Assembly: GCA_001664505.1 (NCBI GenBank)
Contig: CP011806.1
Coordinates: 4,578,948-4,591,833 of the forward strand
Direction of reading: 5' to 3'
Origin: Acidobacteria bacterium Mor1
GTDB taxonomy: Bacteria > Acidobacteriota > Polarisedimenticolia > Polarisedimenticolales > Polarisedimenticolaceae
Length of the DNA: 12,886 nt
Each line of letters opens with the position of its first letter. The first letter of the stretch is position 1. Below are positions 1-6,291 of the stretch, one piece after another. The notes under the pieces are model-generated. The model was not told the origin of the DNA and made no database searches. It worked only from the letters and a program-made list of their open reading frames with translations. A program made the position numbers and the translations under genes.

Positions 1-1036
1 GAACGTACTGCTGACCGCCGATGGCGAGGTCAAGATCGTCGACTTCGGCCTGGCCAAGACCGTCCAGGGCGGCCGGCAGACCACGGTGACCGGGCACGCG
101 TTGGGAACCCCGGCCTATATGGCCCCGGAGCAGATCGAAAAGCCGGACACCGTCGACCACCGCGCGGACATCTACTCGATGGGGGTCGTGTTCTACGAGA
201 TGCTCACCGGCGAGTTGCCCCTGGGCCGCTTCGCGCCGCCGTCGGGCAAGGTCGCGATCGATGTGCGCATCGACGACGTGGTGCTGCGTACCCTCGAGAA
301 GGAACGGGAGCTTCGGTACCAGCAGGCGGCGGAGGTCAAGACCGACATCCACACGTTGACCGGCTCGGAGCCGGGGGCGCCGGGCGCGGCTGCGGCCGCA
401 GCGGCATCTGCGGCTGCTTCCGCCGCGGCCATGAACGCCGGAGCTTCTCCTTCAGCCGGTTTTCTCGCCCGGGGGCCGCAGGTCGTCGCGGCGGCGGGGT
501 GCGTGACCCTGCCCCTCGGGGTCGGTTTCGTGTGGCTCATGAGCCGGCTCGATTTCAGTGCGATCGGGATGGCTGAAGTGGCGATCATGCTCGTCTGGTT
601 CCTGGCGCTGGTAGGGGCGCTTGTCGTCGGGATCACCGGCGTCGCGATGATGGTCCGATTCGGCAGCAAGCTCGCCGTCGAGGCAGGTGAACCCGCCCGG
701 CGCAGCCGACTGGCTGTTGCCGGTCTTGCGATGGCGATTGTCGCTAGCCTGACCATGGTGGGGTCGGCGATCTTCTCGCCGCAGCCCGGGGCGCTCGAGC
801 TAGGTCAACCAGCCCAGACAGAGGGGGCCGTGACCACGGTCGTGACCCTGGGGATGCTCGCCCGGGTCCTGCAGGTCATCGCCGTGGGACTCAGTATCGT
901 GGCCCTGGTCCGGATCGCCATCTCCCAACCGCGCCTGGCCGGGGCCTGGATGGCGGCGGGGGGCATCGTGCTGGGGCTATTGGGGCCGGATATTCTCGGC
1001 CTCTTCGCCTACCTGTTCATGGGTGTCGCACCGTGA
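1..1036 (+). CDS. Membrane-anchored Ser/Thr protein kinase, C-terminal part (5' end outside window)
   Basis: This is the 3' part of a Hanks-type Ser/Thr kinase, 344 residues read from base 2. The fragment opens with NVLL of the catalytic loop, then VDFGLAKT (the Mg-binding DFG motif, about residues 14-16) and GTPAYMAPEQ (the activation-segment APE, about 41-43). DIYSMGVVFYEMLTGELP (helix F) and a C-lobe ending in LEKERELRYQQA follow. The ATP-binding N-lobe and the HRD motif lie upstream of the window. After the kinase domain comes an Ala-rich linker encoded by an imperfect GCN run near bases 386-430. About five hydrophobic segments then fall at roughly residues 160-181, 189-218, 236-258, 280-306 and 313-340, so the protein is probably anchored in the inner membrane with a cytoplasmic kinase. 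No PASTA or other extracellular sensor domain is visible. Its TGA stop overlaps the GTG start of the sigma factor gene, which implies co-transcription and translational coupling. The kinase assignment is firm; its substrate is unknown, and the neighbouring sigma factor is an obvious candidate. Confidence 0.95.
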   Translation, partial: NVLLTADGEVKIVDFGLAKTVQGGRQTTVTGHALGTPAYMAPEQIEKPDTVDHRADIYSMGVVFYEMLTGELPLGRFAPPSGKVAIDVRIDDVVLRTLEKERELRYQQAAEVKTDIHTLTGSEPGAPGAAAAAAASAAASAAAMNAGASPSAGFLARGPQVVAAAGCVTLPLGVGFVWLMSRLDFSAIGMAEVAIMLVWFLALVGALVVGITGVAMMVRFGSKLAVEAGEPARRSRLAVAGLAMAIVASLTMVGSAIFSPQPGALELGQPAQTEGAVTTVVTLGMLARVLQVIAVGLSIVALVRIAISQPRLAGAWMAAGGIVLGLLGPDILGLFAYLFMGVAP

Positions 1037-1758
1037 CGGCCCGCTCTCCCGAAAAGTTCGCGACGACTCGCTGGAGTGTGGTCGTGGCGGCGGGCAAGCA
1101 AGGGGGCGAGACCGGCCGCGCCGCACTCGCCGACCTCTGCGAGGCCTACTGGTACCCGCTCTACGCCTTCGCCCGGCGTTCCGGCGCCGATCCCGATGCC
1201 GCCCGGGACACGACCCAGGGATTCTTCGCCGAGCTCCTAGAGAAGGGCTACGTCCAGCAGGCGGACAGCCAGCGGGGACGGTTTCGCACGTTCCTCATCG
1301 CAGCGTTCAAGCACTACCGCGGGCATCAGCGCGAGCGGGAGCAGGCGGCGAAGCGCGGCGGCAAGGAGACCGTGTTGTCCCTGGACTACGCTGCCGGGGA
1401 GTCGTGGTACGCGGTGGAGCCCCGCAGCGATGCGACTCCCGAGAGCCTGTTCGAGCGGCGCTGGGCCCTGGCGTTGCTCAAGCAAACCCTGGACTCGCTG
1501 CGCTCGGAGTACGAAGCCGCCGGCAACGGCGCACTCTTCGGCAAACTCGAACCGCTTCTGGCCGGCGGCCGGCCGGCGCAGAGCTACCGGGACCTCGGTG
1601 GTGAACTCGAGATGAGCGAGAGCGCGGTCAAGGTGGCGGCGCACCGGCTGAAGCGACGCTACCGGGACAGGCTGCGGGAGACCATCGCCGAGACGGTCTC
1701 GAGCGCCGACGAGATCGAAGGAGAGATCCGCCAGATGGTCTCGTCCCTGCGCGGATAG
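1033..1758 (+). CDS. ECF-type RNA polymerase sigma factor of the kinase-associated kind
   Basis: This 241-residue protein is a sigma-70-family factor that would direct RNA polymerase to a dedicated promoter set. An N-terminal FATTRWSVVVAA segment (9-20) is typical of the Planctomycetota/Acidobacteriota ECF group found beside Ser/Thr kinases. Region sigma-2 covers about residues 30-105 (LCEAYWYPLYAFARR ... RGRFRTFLIAAFKHY). Region sigma-4 covers about 145-215 and ends in the helix-turn-helix SYRDLGGELEMSESAVKVAA (184-203), followed by HRLKRRYRDRLR. The GTG start lies inside the kinase gene's end (GTGA, 4-base overlap). No clear Shine-Dalgarno is present, which fits translational coupling. No anti-sigma gene is seen next to it. 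In region 2.2 the family's usual DAxDLTQ-type acidic stretch reads PDAARDTTQ (54-62), with an extra Thr at 60. The family assignment is confident; the regulon is unknown, and control by the adjacent kinase is inference. A gene converges on it from downstream with only 20 bases between stops. Confidence 0.93.
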   Translation: MTARSPEKFATTRWSVVVAAGKQGGETGRAALADLCEAYWYPLYAFARRSGADPDAARDTTQGFFAELLEKGYVQQADSQRGRFRTFLIAAFKHYRGHQREREQAAKRGGKETVLSLDYAAGESWYAVEPRSDATPESLFERRWALALLKQTLDSLRSEYEAAGNGALFGKLEPLLAGGRPAQSYRDLGGELEMSESAVKVAAHRLKRRYRDRLRETIAETVSSADEIEGEIRQMVSSLRG

Positions 1759-1778
1759 CTGCCTGGCCGGGCCCAGCG

Positions 1779-2927
1779 TCAGGGGCAACCGGCTCGTTGA
1801 ACGCCTCTGGAGTCTGCGCCGAAGCTGCCCCGGTTCGGTGCGACCGGGGCCACCAGGTAGTGGTGGACCCGCATCGGCTGCGGGATGTCGCCGTCCACGG
1901 AACAGACCTCCGTGGTAAAGGCATCCTTGCAGCCGCTGAGGAACATGGGGTCGTCGGCGCGGATGACCCGGTAGTCGCTTGCGCCGGTCTGGGCGGTCCA
2001 GCAGAAGGCGAACTTCTTGTCGGGATCGGTGAAGCCGGCCAGTCCGCTGATCTCGTCGATCAAGCCGAAGCCCGGGTCGCCGGGGCACTGGTTGTCCCGG
2101 GAATCGTTGATCTCCGGCGCCTGCACGTAGACCCGGGAGTCGTTGGGAGCGCAATCGCACAGATCGCCGGAGCCGTCTCCGTCGCCGTTCGTCTGGGCAG
2201 GGTTGGCGACTCCCGGGCAGTTGTCGACGCAGTCGCTGATCCCGTCGGAGTCTCCGTCGGGGTCCAGGTCCCCATCGCAGTCTGAATCGGTGCCGTCGTC
2301 GCAAAACTCCGGGGCTCCCGGGTAGGTATCCCCGTTCCCGTCGTCGCAGTCGCCCCCGCCCTGCGGGCAACTCGGAGGCGAACCGATGATGGCCATGTTC
2401 TGGTCGCAGTAACCGTCCCCGTCGTCGTCGCATCCGTTGTCGACGCCGGCTGCACAGTCGTTGTCGACTCCGTCACAGATCTCCGCGCTGCCCGGGTTGA
2501 TCGCGGAACTCTCATCGTCGCAGTCGCCTCCGCCCGAGGGACACGCCATGGGGGCGCCGATGATCGCCAGGCTCTGATCGCAGTAGCCGTCTCCGTCGTC
2601 GTCACAGCCGTTGTCGACTCCGGAGAAGCAGTCATCGTCGACGTCGTTGCAAACCTCCGAGCGGCCGGGATTGACCGAGGCGTTCTCATCATTGCAGTCG
2701 CCGCCCCCCAGCGGGCAGACCGCAGGGGCTCCGATGACGACGAGGGAGGCGTCGCAGTAGTCGTCGCCGTCGTCGTCGCAGCCTTCGTCGATCTGCATGT
2801 TCCCGTCGTCGTCCAGGCCGTCACAGACGGTCTCGACGGCCGCGGCCGGCGGCGCGGCCAGGGCAAACGCCACCACCAGGCTCAACAGGAACAACGGCGA
2901 ACAACAGCGGGCGACAGGTTGGCGCAT
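1779..2927 (-). CDS. Secreted MopE-repeat / thrombospondin type 3 calcium-binding-like protein (382 aa)
   Basis: This is an exported, acidic, Cys- and Asp-rich protein. Residues 1-30 form a signal peptide (hydrophobic core LFLLSLVVAFALAA, likely cleavage after PAAA). Three tandem units of about 58 residues follow (35-92, 93-150, 151-208). Each is built from CDGxDxDC / GVDNGCDDDGDGYCD and GGGDCDD segments, as in the MopE putative metal-binding motif family. Residues 214-259 are a TSP3-like DxDGDxDG...DNCPxxxNPxQ calcium-binding repeat. About 265-382 is a Cys-containing module with WTAQTGASDYRVIR and a late HYLVAPVAPN...GSFGADSRG stretch, resembling a fibronectin-III-type sandwich. The same GDxCDC-[AT]-P junction leads into a comparable module in the large secreted protein at 7144-10371. 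The ATG is supported by a GGAGG (2934-2938) with a 6-base spacer. It lies 55 bases downstream of the hydrolase gene and may share its transcript. A role in surface or extracellular metal-dependent binding is inference; no enzymatic motif is seen. Confidence 0.9.
   Translation of the reverse strand: MRQPVARCCSPLFLLSLVVAFALAAPPAAAVETVCDGLDDDGNMQIDEGCDDDGDDYCDASLVVIGAPAVCPLGGGDCNDENASVNPGRSEVCNDVDDDCFSGVDNGCDDDGDGYCDQSLAIIGAPMACPSGGGDCDDESSAINPGSAEICDGVDNDCAAGVDNGCDDDGDGYCDQNMAIIGSPPSCPQGGGDCDDGNGDTYPGAPEFCDDGTDSDCDGDLDPDGDSDGISDCVDNCPGVANPAQTNGDGDGSGDLCDCAPNDSRVYVQAPEINDSRDNQCPGDPGFGLIDEISGLAGFTDPDKKFAFCWTAQTGASDYRVIRADDPMFLSGCKDAFTTEVCSVDGDIPQPMRVHHYLVAPVAPNRGSFGADSRGVQRAGCP
2304..2825 (-). 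repeat. Three tandem ~174-base coding repeats (MopE units)
   Basis: These are three consecutive 58-codon units of the small secreted protein, at about 2652-2825, 2478-2651 and 2304-2477. The two downstream units agree best and share the segment NGCDDDGDGYCDQ. The first is more diverged (EGCDDDGDDYCDA). This indicates internal duplication of a metal-binding-type module. Runs of TCG/GTC on the plus strand within the repeats encode Asp-rich loops. Confidence 0.8.
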
Positions 2928-2982
2928 GGCGAGCCTCCGAGATCGATCTTCTCTAGAGAGACGCTCGCCGGCGCCGGAATCC

Positions 2983-4068
2983 TCACTCGATGGGGCCCAT
3001 GGCCCCCAGCAGCGCCCGGGCCAGATCCTGGATCTTGGCGTATTCGCTGTTGGTCATCGCCACCACCCCGCGGCCGGTCTCGGGGAAGATCACCATCACC
3101 GTGCGGGTCTTGTTCTGGGAGCCGGTGTGGGCGACCTGGCGGCTCTTGCCCTCGCCGCCGACCCCGAACCCCAGGCCGTAGCCGGTCCGCTCGCCTCCGG
3201 GCTCGCTGCTCTCGGTCCACATCAGTTCGTAGCCCCGGTCGCTGACCAGCTTTCCGTCCAGCAGCCCCTCGGCAAACAGCGCCAGGTCTTCGACGGTGGA
3301 GATGAAACCACCGCCGCCCAGCTTCCAATGGACGGTCTTTTCCTTGGAGGCCTTCTTCGGCTTGCGGTAGCCCACGGCACGGTCGGGGATGTCGACCCAG
3401 GGATAGTCCGGCTGCAGGGTCTTCATGCCCAGCGGTTCGGCGATCCGTCTGTTCACCTGTTGGTGGTAGGGCTCGCCGCCGGCACGCTGGACCACGGCGC
3501 TGGCCAGGATGTAGCCGTGGGTCGTGTAGTTCATCTCCTTCCCCGGCTCGGAGACCAGCGGGGATTCCTTGAACACGTCGAGGGCGAGGATCACGTCGGC
3601 ATGAGGATGTTCCGCGTCGTACTCCCGCCTGGTCCTGATCACCTTGCCGTTCTTGTAGTGCACGATCCCACCGAAGTGGCCGAGCAGTTGGCGCATGGTG
3701 ATCGTCTTGCCCTTGTCGGGGAATTCCGGAACCAGGCCGCGGACATCGGCGTCCAGGTCGAGCTTCTTGACCTCCCAGAGCTGGGTCGCGGCGACGGCGG
3801 TCAGCGGTTTCGAGATCGAGGCCCAGCGGAACATCGTCTTGCGCGGGTCTACGGGGACTTGCTTGTCCAGGTCGGCGTAGCCGTAGCCCTGCAGGTGCAC
3901 GATCTCCCGGTTCTCGATCACGCCGACGGCCAGGCCGACCAGCTTCTGCGACTTCATCTGTTCCCGGGCGGCGGCGTCGATGCGATCACCGAGGTCATCG
4001 GCGACGGCTGCGGAAGTCAGGAGCACCAGGACCAGGGCGCAGAGCAGGACGTGGCGTGAGAGCTTCAT
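2983..4068 (-). CDS. Secreted LACTB-like serine hydrolase (beta-lactamase / class C penicillin-binding-protein fold)
   Basis: This 361-residue serine hydrolase belongs to the beta-lactamase-related (AmpC/LACTB-like) superfamily. A signal peptide spans 1-23 (LLCALVLVLLTSAAVA, then DD), so it acts in the periplasm or outside the cell. The SxxK nucleophile motif is SISK (S84-K87). The YxN position reads Y181-T-T183, and the KTG-equivalent is H314-T-G316. The segments YGYADLDKQVPVDPR, LWEVKKLDLDADV, VPEFPDKG and LLGHFGGIVHY resemble the LACTB peptidase family more than true drug-inactivating AmpC enzymes. Its substrate is unknown (peptide or ester). I chose the ATG at 4068 because GGAG sits 8 bases upstream and a signal peptide follows directly. 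Reading further upstream only adds antisense of the protease repeat, and an ATG at 4086 would bury the signal peptide. A promoter candidate lies at 4123-4151. Resistance to beta-lactams should not be assumed. Confidence 0.92.
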   Translation of the reverse strand: MKLSRHVLLCALVLVLLTSAAVADDLGDRIDAAAREQMKSQKLVGLAVGVIENREIVHLQGYGYADLDKQVPVDPRKTMFRWASISKPLTAVAATQLWEVKKLDLDADVRGLVPEFPDKGKTITMRQLLGHFGGIVHYKNGKVIRTRREYDAEHPHADVILALDVFKESPLVSEPGKEMNYTTHGYILASAVVQRAGGEPYHQQVNRRIAEPLGMKTLQPDYPWVDIPDRAVGYRKPKKASKEKTVHWKLGGGGFISTVEDLALFAEGLLDGKLVSDRGYELMWTESSEPGGERTGYGLGFGVGGEGKSRQVAHTGSQNKTRTVMVIFPETGRGVVAMTNSEYAKIQDLARALLGAMGPIE

Positions 4069-4122
4069 GCGGGATTCTCCACTCATGGGTACATCGGCAC
4101 GAACGCCGAACCGGCCGGAGTG

Positions 4123-4151
4123 GTTGTAGCCCGAAAGAAGGGGAGGCACAA
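4123..4151 (-). promoter_or_regulatory. Candidate sigma-70-type promoter for the LACTB-like hydrolase
   Basis: On the minus strand TTGTGC (4146-4151) is followed by exactly 17 bases and then TACAAC (4123-4128). Three of six bases match the -35 consensus and four of six the -10 consensus. Transcription would begin near 4116, giving a leader of about 48 bases before the ATG at 4068. It lies just after the terminator hairpin of the upstream protease gene. Confidence 0.55.
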
Positions 4152-4183
4152 CGAGAAACGCCACCGGCCGGAGCCGGTGGCGT
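4150..4183 (-). terminator. Rho-independent terminator of the S8 protease gene
   Basis: A perfect 11-base inverted repeat (ACGCCACCGGC at 4158-4168 and GCCGGTGGCGT at 4173-4183) with a 4-base loop lies 25 bases past the protease stop codon. Read on the minus strand, the stem is followed by the T-rich TTCTCGTTGT. Stem, loop and tail are as expected for an intrinsic terminator, although the T-tract is interrupted and overlaps the -35 of the next promoter. Confidence 0.75.
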
Positions 4184-4208
4184 GGGTGAAACGTCGAAGG
4201 GCGTGGGG

Positions 4209-6032
4209 CTACTGGTCGCCGGCCGCGGCTGCGATCTGAGCCTGGATCGTCGGATCCGGGTTCTCGGCTGCCTGGGACCACTCGGCATCGTCGGCCCACA
4301 GATAACCGTCGGCCCAGAGGTAGCCGTCGGCCCACAAGTAGCCGTCGGCCCACAGGTAACCGTCGGCCCAGAGGTAGCCATCGGCCCACAGGTAGCCGTC
4401 GGCCCACAGGTAACCGTCGGCCCACAAATAGGCGTCACCCCAGATCCGGCTCATGGTGTAGTCCAAACCCCAAAGGTTGCGGGGGTCCTCGATCAGGATC
4501 ACCGGGCCCTCTTCCGAGCGCGCCATCTTCGGCGAGCGGGCCTGGGCAACCCGGCTCTTCTCTTGCAGCGCCTTGTCGATGTCGAGGATGCCCGCGCCGA
4601 CGCGGGTCGGGTCGTCGTCCAGCTTGCGCGCCGAGAGCATCAAGCGGGCCTTGATGTTGTCCGGCGTCAGCGACGGGTCCTTCTCCAGCATCAGCGCAAC
4701 GGTGCCGCTGACCATCGCGGCGGCCATGCTGGTGCCCGAGAGCAGCAGATACTGGCCGGCGTGGCAGTCGTCGTAGTCTTCGTGGGCGTCGTCGTCGTAC
4801 TCGAAATCGGTGGAACCCCAGGGGGCGCAGGAGATCAGGCGGTCAGAGGGCACCGCAGTGTTGAGGGAGCCTTGCGTAGCAGCACTGCCCACGATGCGGG
4901 TACCCGGCGCCAGCAGGTCCGGCTTGACGTAGTGGTCGTACATCGTCGGGCCCTGGGAGGAGAAGCTCGCCGCGGTGTCGTCAGCGAGACTCCGGGTGCC
5001 CTTGTCGTCGGCGGCACCCACCGTGATGACCTTCGGCGAGTTGCCGGGGCTGGTGATGGTGAAGTTGCCGTCGTTGCCGTAGTTGCCTGCCGAGCAGACC
5101 ACCACGATGCCGGCGTCCCACAGCGCTTCCACCGCCTGGACCAGCGGGTCCTCGGCGACCGGATCCTCGACCGCCTTGCCCATCGAGAGGTTGACCACGC
5201 GGATGCCGACCTGCTCGTGGATCTCGAGCAGCTTCTCCAGGGCCAGGATCACGTCGGACATTCGGGCCCGGCCGTTACCGTCGAGCACGCGCACCGATTC
5301 GATCATCGCGCCGGGAGCGATACCCCGGTAGCGCTCACTGTCGTTACCGAAGCCCCGGGAGCCGATGATCGAGGCCACATGGGTGCCGTGACCGTTGGGA
5401 TCCAGCGGCGCCTCAGGGAGCAGCATGCCACCGAAGCCGAAGTCGATCAGGCTGAGTTGGCTGGCAAGGAAATCGTAGGTCGACGGTTGGACGCCGGTGT
5501 CCACCACCGCCACGCCGATGCCCGACCCTTCATAGGAGAAATCGTCGACGATCGTCTGAGGTGCCCGGGCCGCGAACTGGGCGGTGACCGAGGCGGCCTG
5601 AATCATGGAGTCGCGAGCGACGTAGCGCACGGCCGGGTCGGAAGCGAGGTCGTCCAGCTGACTGATCTTGATCCTGGCCGCCTGGAACGGCATCCGTTGG
5701 AAGCGCTGGGTCATCGGCTCGTCGACCCAGAGGATGCCGCGGTGGAAGGTCTCGGGGTGGTAGACCACCACGACATCGATCTCTTCCTCGTGATCGTCGG
5801 CACGATCGATATCACCGATCGGCCGCAGCGGCTCGCCGCCGCCGGACGAGGGGGGCTGCCGATCGAGTCGCCGCTCCTCCAGCATTTCTTGCAGGCTCTC
5901 GCTCATGTTGCCGCGGTGCTCGCGGTCTTCGCGGTCCCCGTGGTCGAAGTCGCGTTGGAACCGGGGGCCCGCCATCAGAGGAGTGGCGAGGATCAGGGTC
6001 AAGGCCAGGGTCAGCGCGTTGGTGCGATTCAT
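4209..6032 (-). CDS. Secreted subtilisin-like serine protease (S8) with C-terminal YLWADG repeats
   Basis: This 607-residue exported endopeptidase has a signal peptide at 1-21 (ALTLALTLILATPLMA). A charged linker (about 25-80) is followed by an I9-like propeptide (about 84-145: EIDVVVVYHP ... LASDPAVRYVARD) that would act as chaperone and inhibitor. The S8 domain (about 160-490) has a complete triad: D178 in VAVVDTG, H215 in NGHGTHVAS and S435 in LSGTSMAAAM. The oxyanion Asn is N317 in SAGN. An acidic loop (about 400-428, EYDDDAHEDYDDC) with Cys402 and Cys423 could bind metal or form a disulfide. After residue 510, WGLDYTMSRIWGDA leads into eight identical YLWAD(G) hexapeptides (535-582) and a short polar/Ala-rich tail. 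I chose the ATG at 6032 because the signal peptide begins there and GGAG lies 11 bases upstream. The in-frame extension to 6227 has no signal or family resemblance. The gene is followed by its own terminator. Its substrate is unknown. Confidence 0.95.
   Translation of the reverse strand: MNRTNALTLALTLILATPLMAGPRFQRDFDHGDREDREHRGNMSESLQEMLEERRLDRQPPSSGGGEPLRPIGDIDRADDHEEEIDVVVVYHPETFHRGILWVDEPMTQRFQRMPFQAARIKISQLDDLASDPAVRYVARDSMIQAASVTAQFAARAPQTIVDDFSYEGSGIGVAVVDTGVQPSTYDFLASQLSLIDFGFGGMLLPEAPLDPNGHGTHVASIIGSRGFGNDSERYRGIAPGAMIESVRVLDGNGRARMSDVILALEKLLEIHEQVGIRVVNLSMGKAVEDPVAEDPLVQAVEALWDAGIVVVCSAGNYGNDGNFTITSPGNSPKVITVGAADDKGTRSLADDTAASFSSQGPTMYDHYVKPDLLAPGTRIVGSAATQGSLNTAVPSDRLISCAPWGSTDFEYDDDAHEDYDDCHAGQYLLLSGTSMAAAMVSGTVALMLEKDPSLTPDNIKARLMLSARKLDDDPTRVGAGILDIDKALQEKSRVAQARSPKMARSEEGPVILIEDPRNLWGLDYTMSRIWGDAYLWADGYLWADGYLWADGYLWADGYLWADGYLWADGYLWADGYLWADDAEWSQAAENPDPTIQAQIAAAAGDQ
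4291..4434 (-). repeat. Eight tandem 18-base units encoding YLWADG
   Basis: The period is exactly 18 bases from 4291 to 4434. Each unit encodes Tyr-Leu-Trp-Ala-Asp plus Gly; the last-translated copy ends in Asp. The amino acids are invariant, but the codons vary between units: TAT/TAC for Tyr, CTG/CTC/TTG for Leu, GGT/GGC for Gly. That pattern points to protein-level selection rather than very recent slippage. It forms the C-terminal repeat block of the S8 protease. Confidence 0.97.
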
Positions 6033-6220
6033 CGGTGCATGGTCTCCAAAGAGTGAGTTGTCTGCCCCGATAACTGCAAGCCTCGGGCCAACCAGAGGGA
6101 GCATTTCTTCAACGGAAATGAGCGATCTTGAAAGAAGTCGGCGTCGCGCTTCGCGACAGTCTCCAGAGACCGAACCCGGCAATGCCCGAGATTTCAAGCT
6201 GTTTGGCCGTGTTCGCCAAT

Positions 6221-6250
6221 CCGACACCCAGGTGTCGGGATGTCCGACAC
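6221..6250. promoter_or_regulatory. Three alternating 7-base half-sites (candidate operator)
   Basis: CCGACAC (6221-6227), GTGTCGG (6232-6238) and CCGACAC (6244-6250) are perfect copies in alternating orientation. Their centres lie 11 and 12 bases apart, about one helical turn. The first two form an 8-base inverted repeat with a 2-base gap; the second and third form a 7-base inverted repeat with a 5-base gap. The cluster sits 41 bases upstream of the methyltransferase start, in the gap shared with the divergent protease gene. This fits a site for a dimeric repressor or activator. No regulator gene is adjacent, so the protein that would bind is unknown. Confidence 0.5.
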
Positions 6251-6279
6251 GATGGTCGCCGCAGGATCTGATCGCGCGC

Positions 6280-6285
6280 TATCCT
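6280..6285 (+). promoter_or_regulatory. Possible -10 element of a leaderless methyltransferase transcript
   Basis: TATCCT lies 6 bases before the ATG at 6292, where no Shine-Dalgarno sequence is visible. If used as a -10 element, it would place the transcription start at or very near the ATG. No recognisable -35 is present, so this is weak; the operator candidate sits just upstream. Confidence 0.25.
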
Positions 6286-6291
6286 GCGGCC

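Noticed and set aside
1759-1778. Bidirectional terminator between the convergent sigma and MopE genes
   Set aside because: The 20-base gap has only a weak imperfect GC palindrome and no T-run on either strand.
2983-4068. Beta-lactam resistance gene
   Set aside because: The fold and SxxK motif are shared with true beta-lactamases, but overall sequence features resemble LACTB-type peptidases, and the YxN position reads YTT. Resistance is not supported.
4069-4425. In-frame N-terminal extension of the LACTB-like hydrolase
   Set aside because: The extension reads RRLPVGRR-type repeats from an out-of-frame reading of the protease repeat and crosses the terminator and promoter. The signal peptide and ribosome-binding site support a start at 4068.
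4291-4434. CRISPR-like short regular repeats
   Set aside because: The 18-base units abut without spacers and are in frame within the protease gene, encoding a constant hexapeptide.
4056-6056. Plus-strand open frame of 666 codons opposite the S8 protease
   Set aside because: Same antisense shadow effect; the protease has an intact triad and signal peptide. Repeats such as VGPQVAVGPQ in the shadow are just the complement of the YLWADG units.
6221-6238. Intrinsic terminator reading of the CCGACACC/GGTGTCGG palindrome
   Set aside because: No gene ends here on either strand, the loop is only two bases and no T-tract follows. The third half-site fits an operator better.
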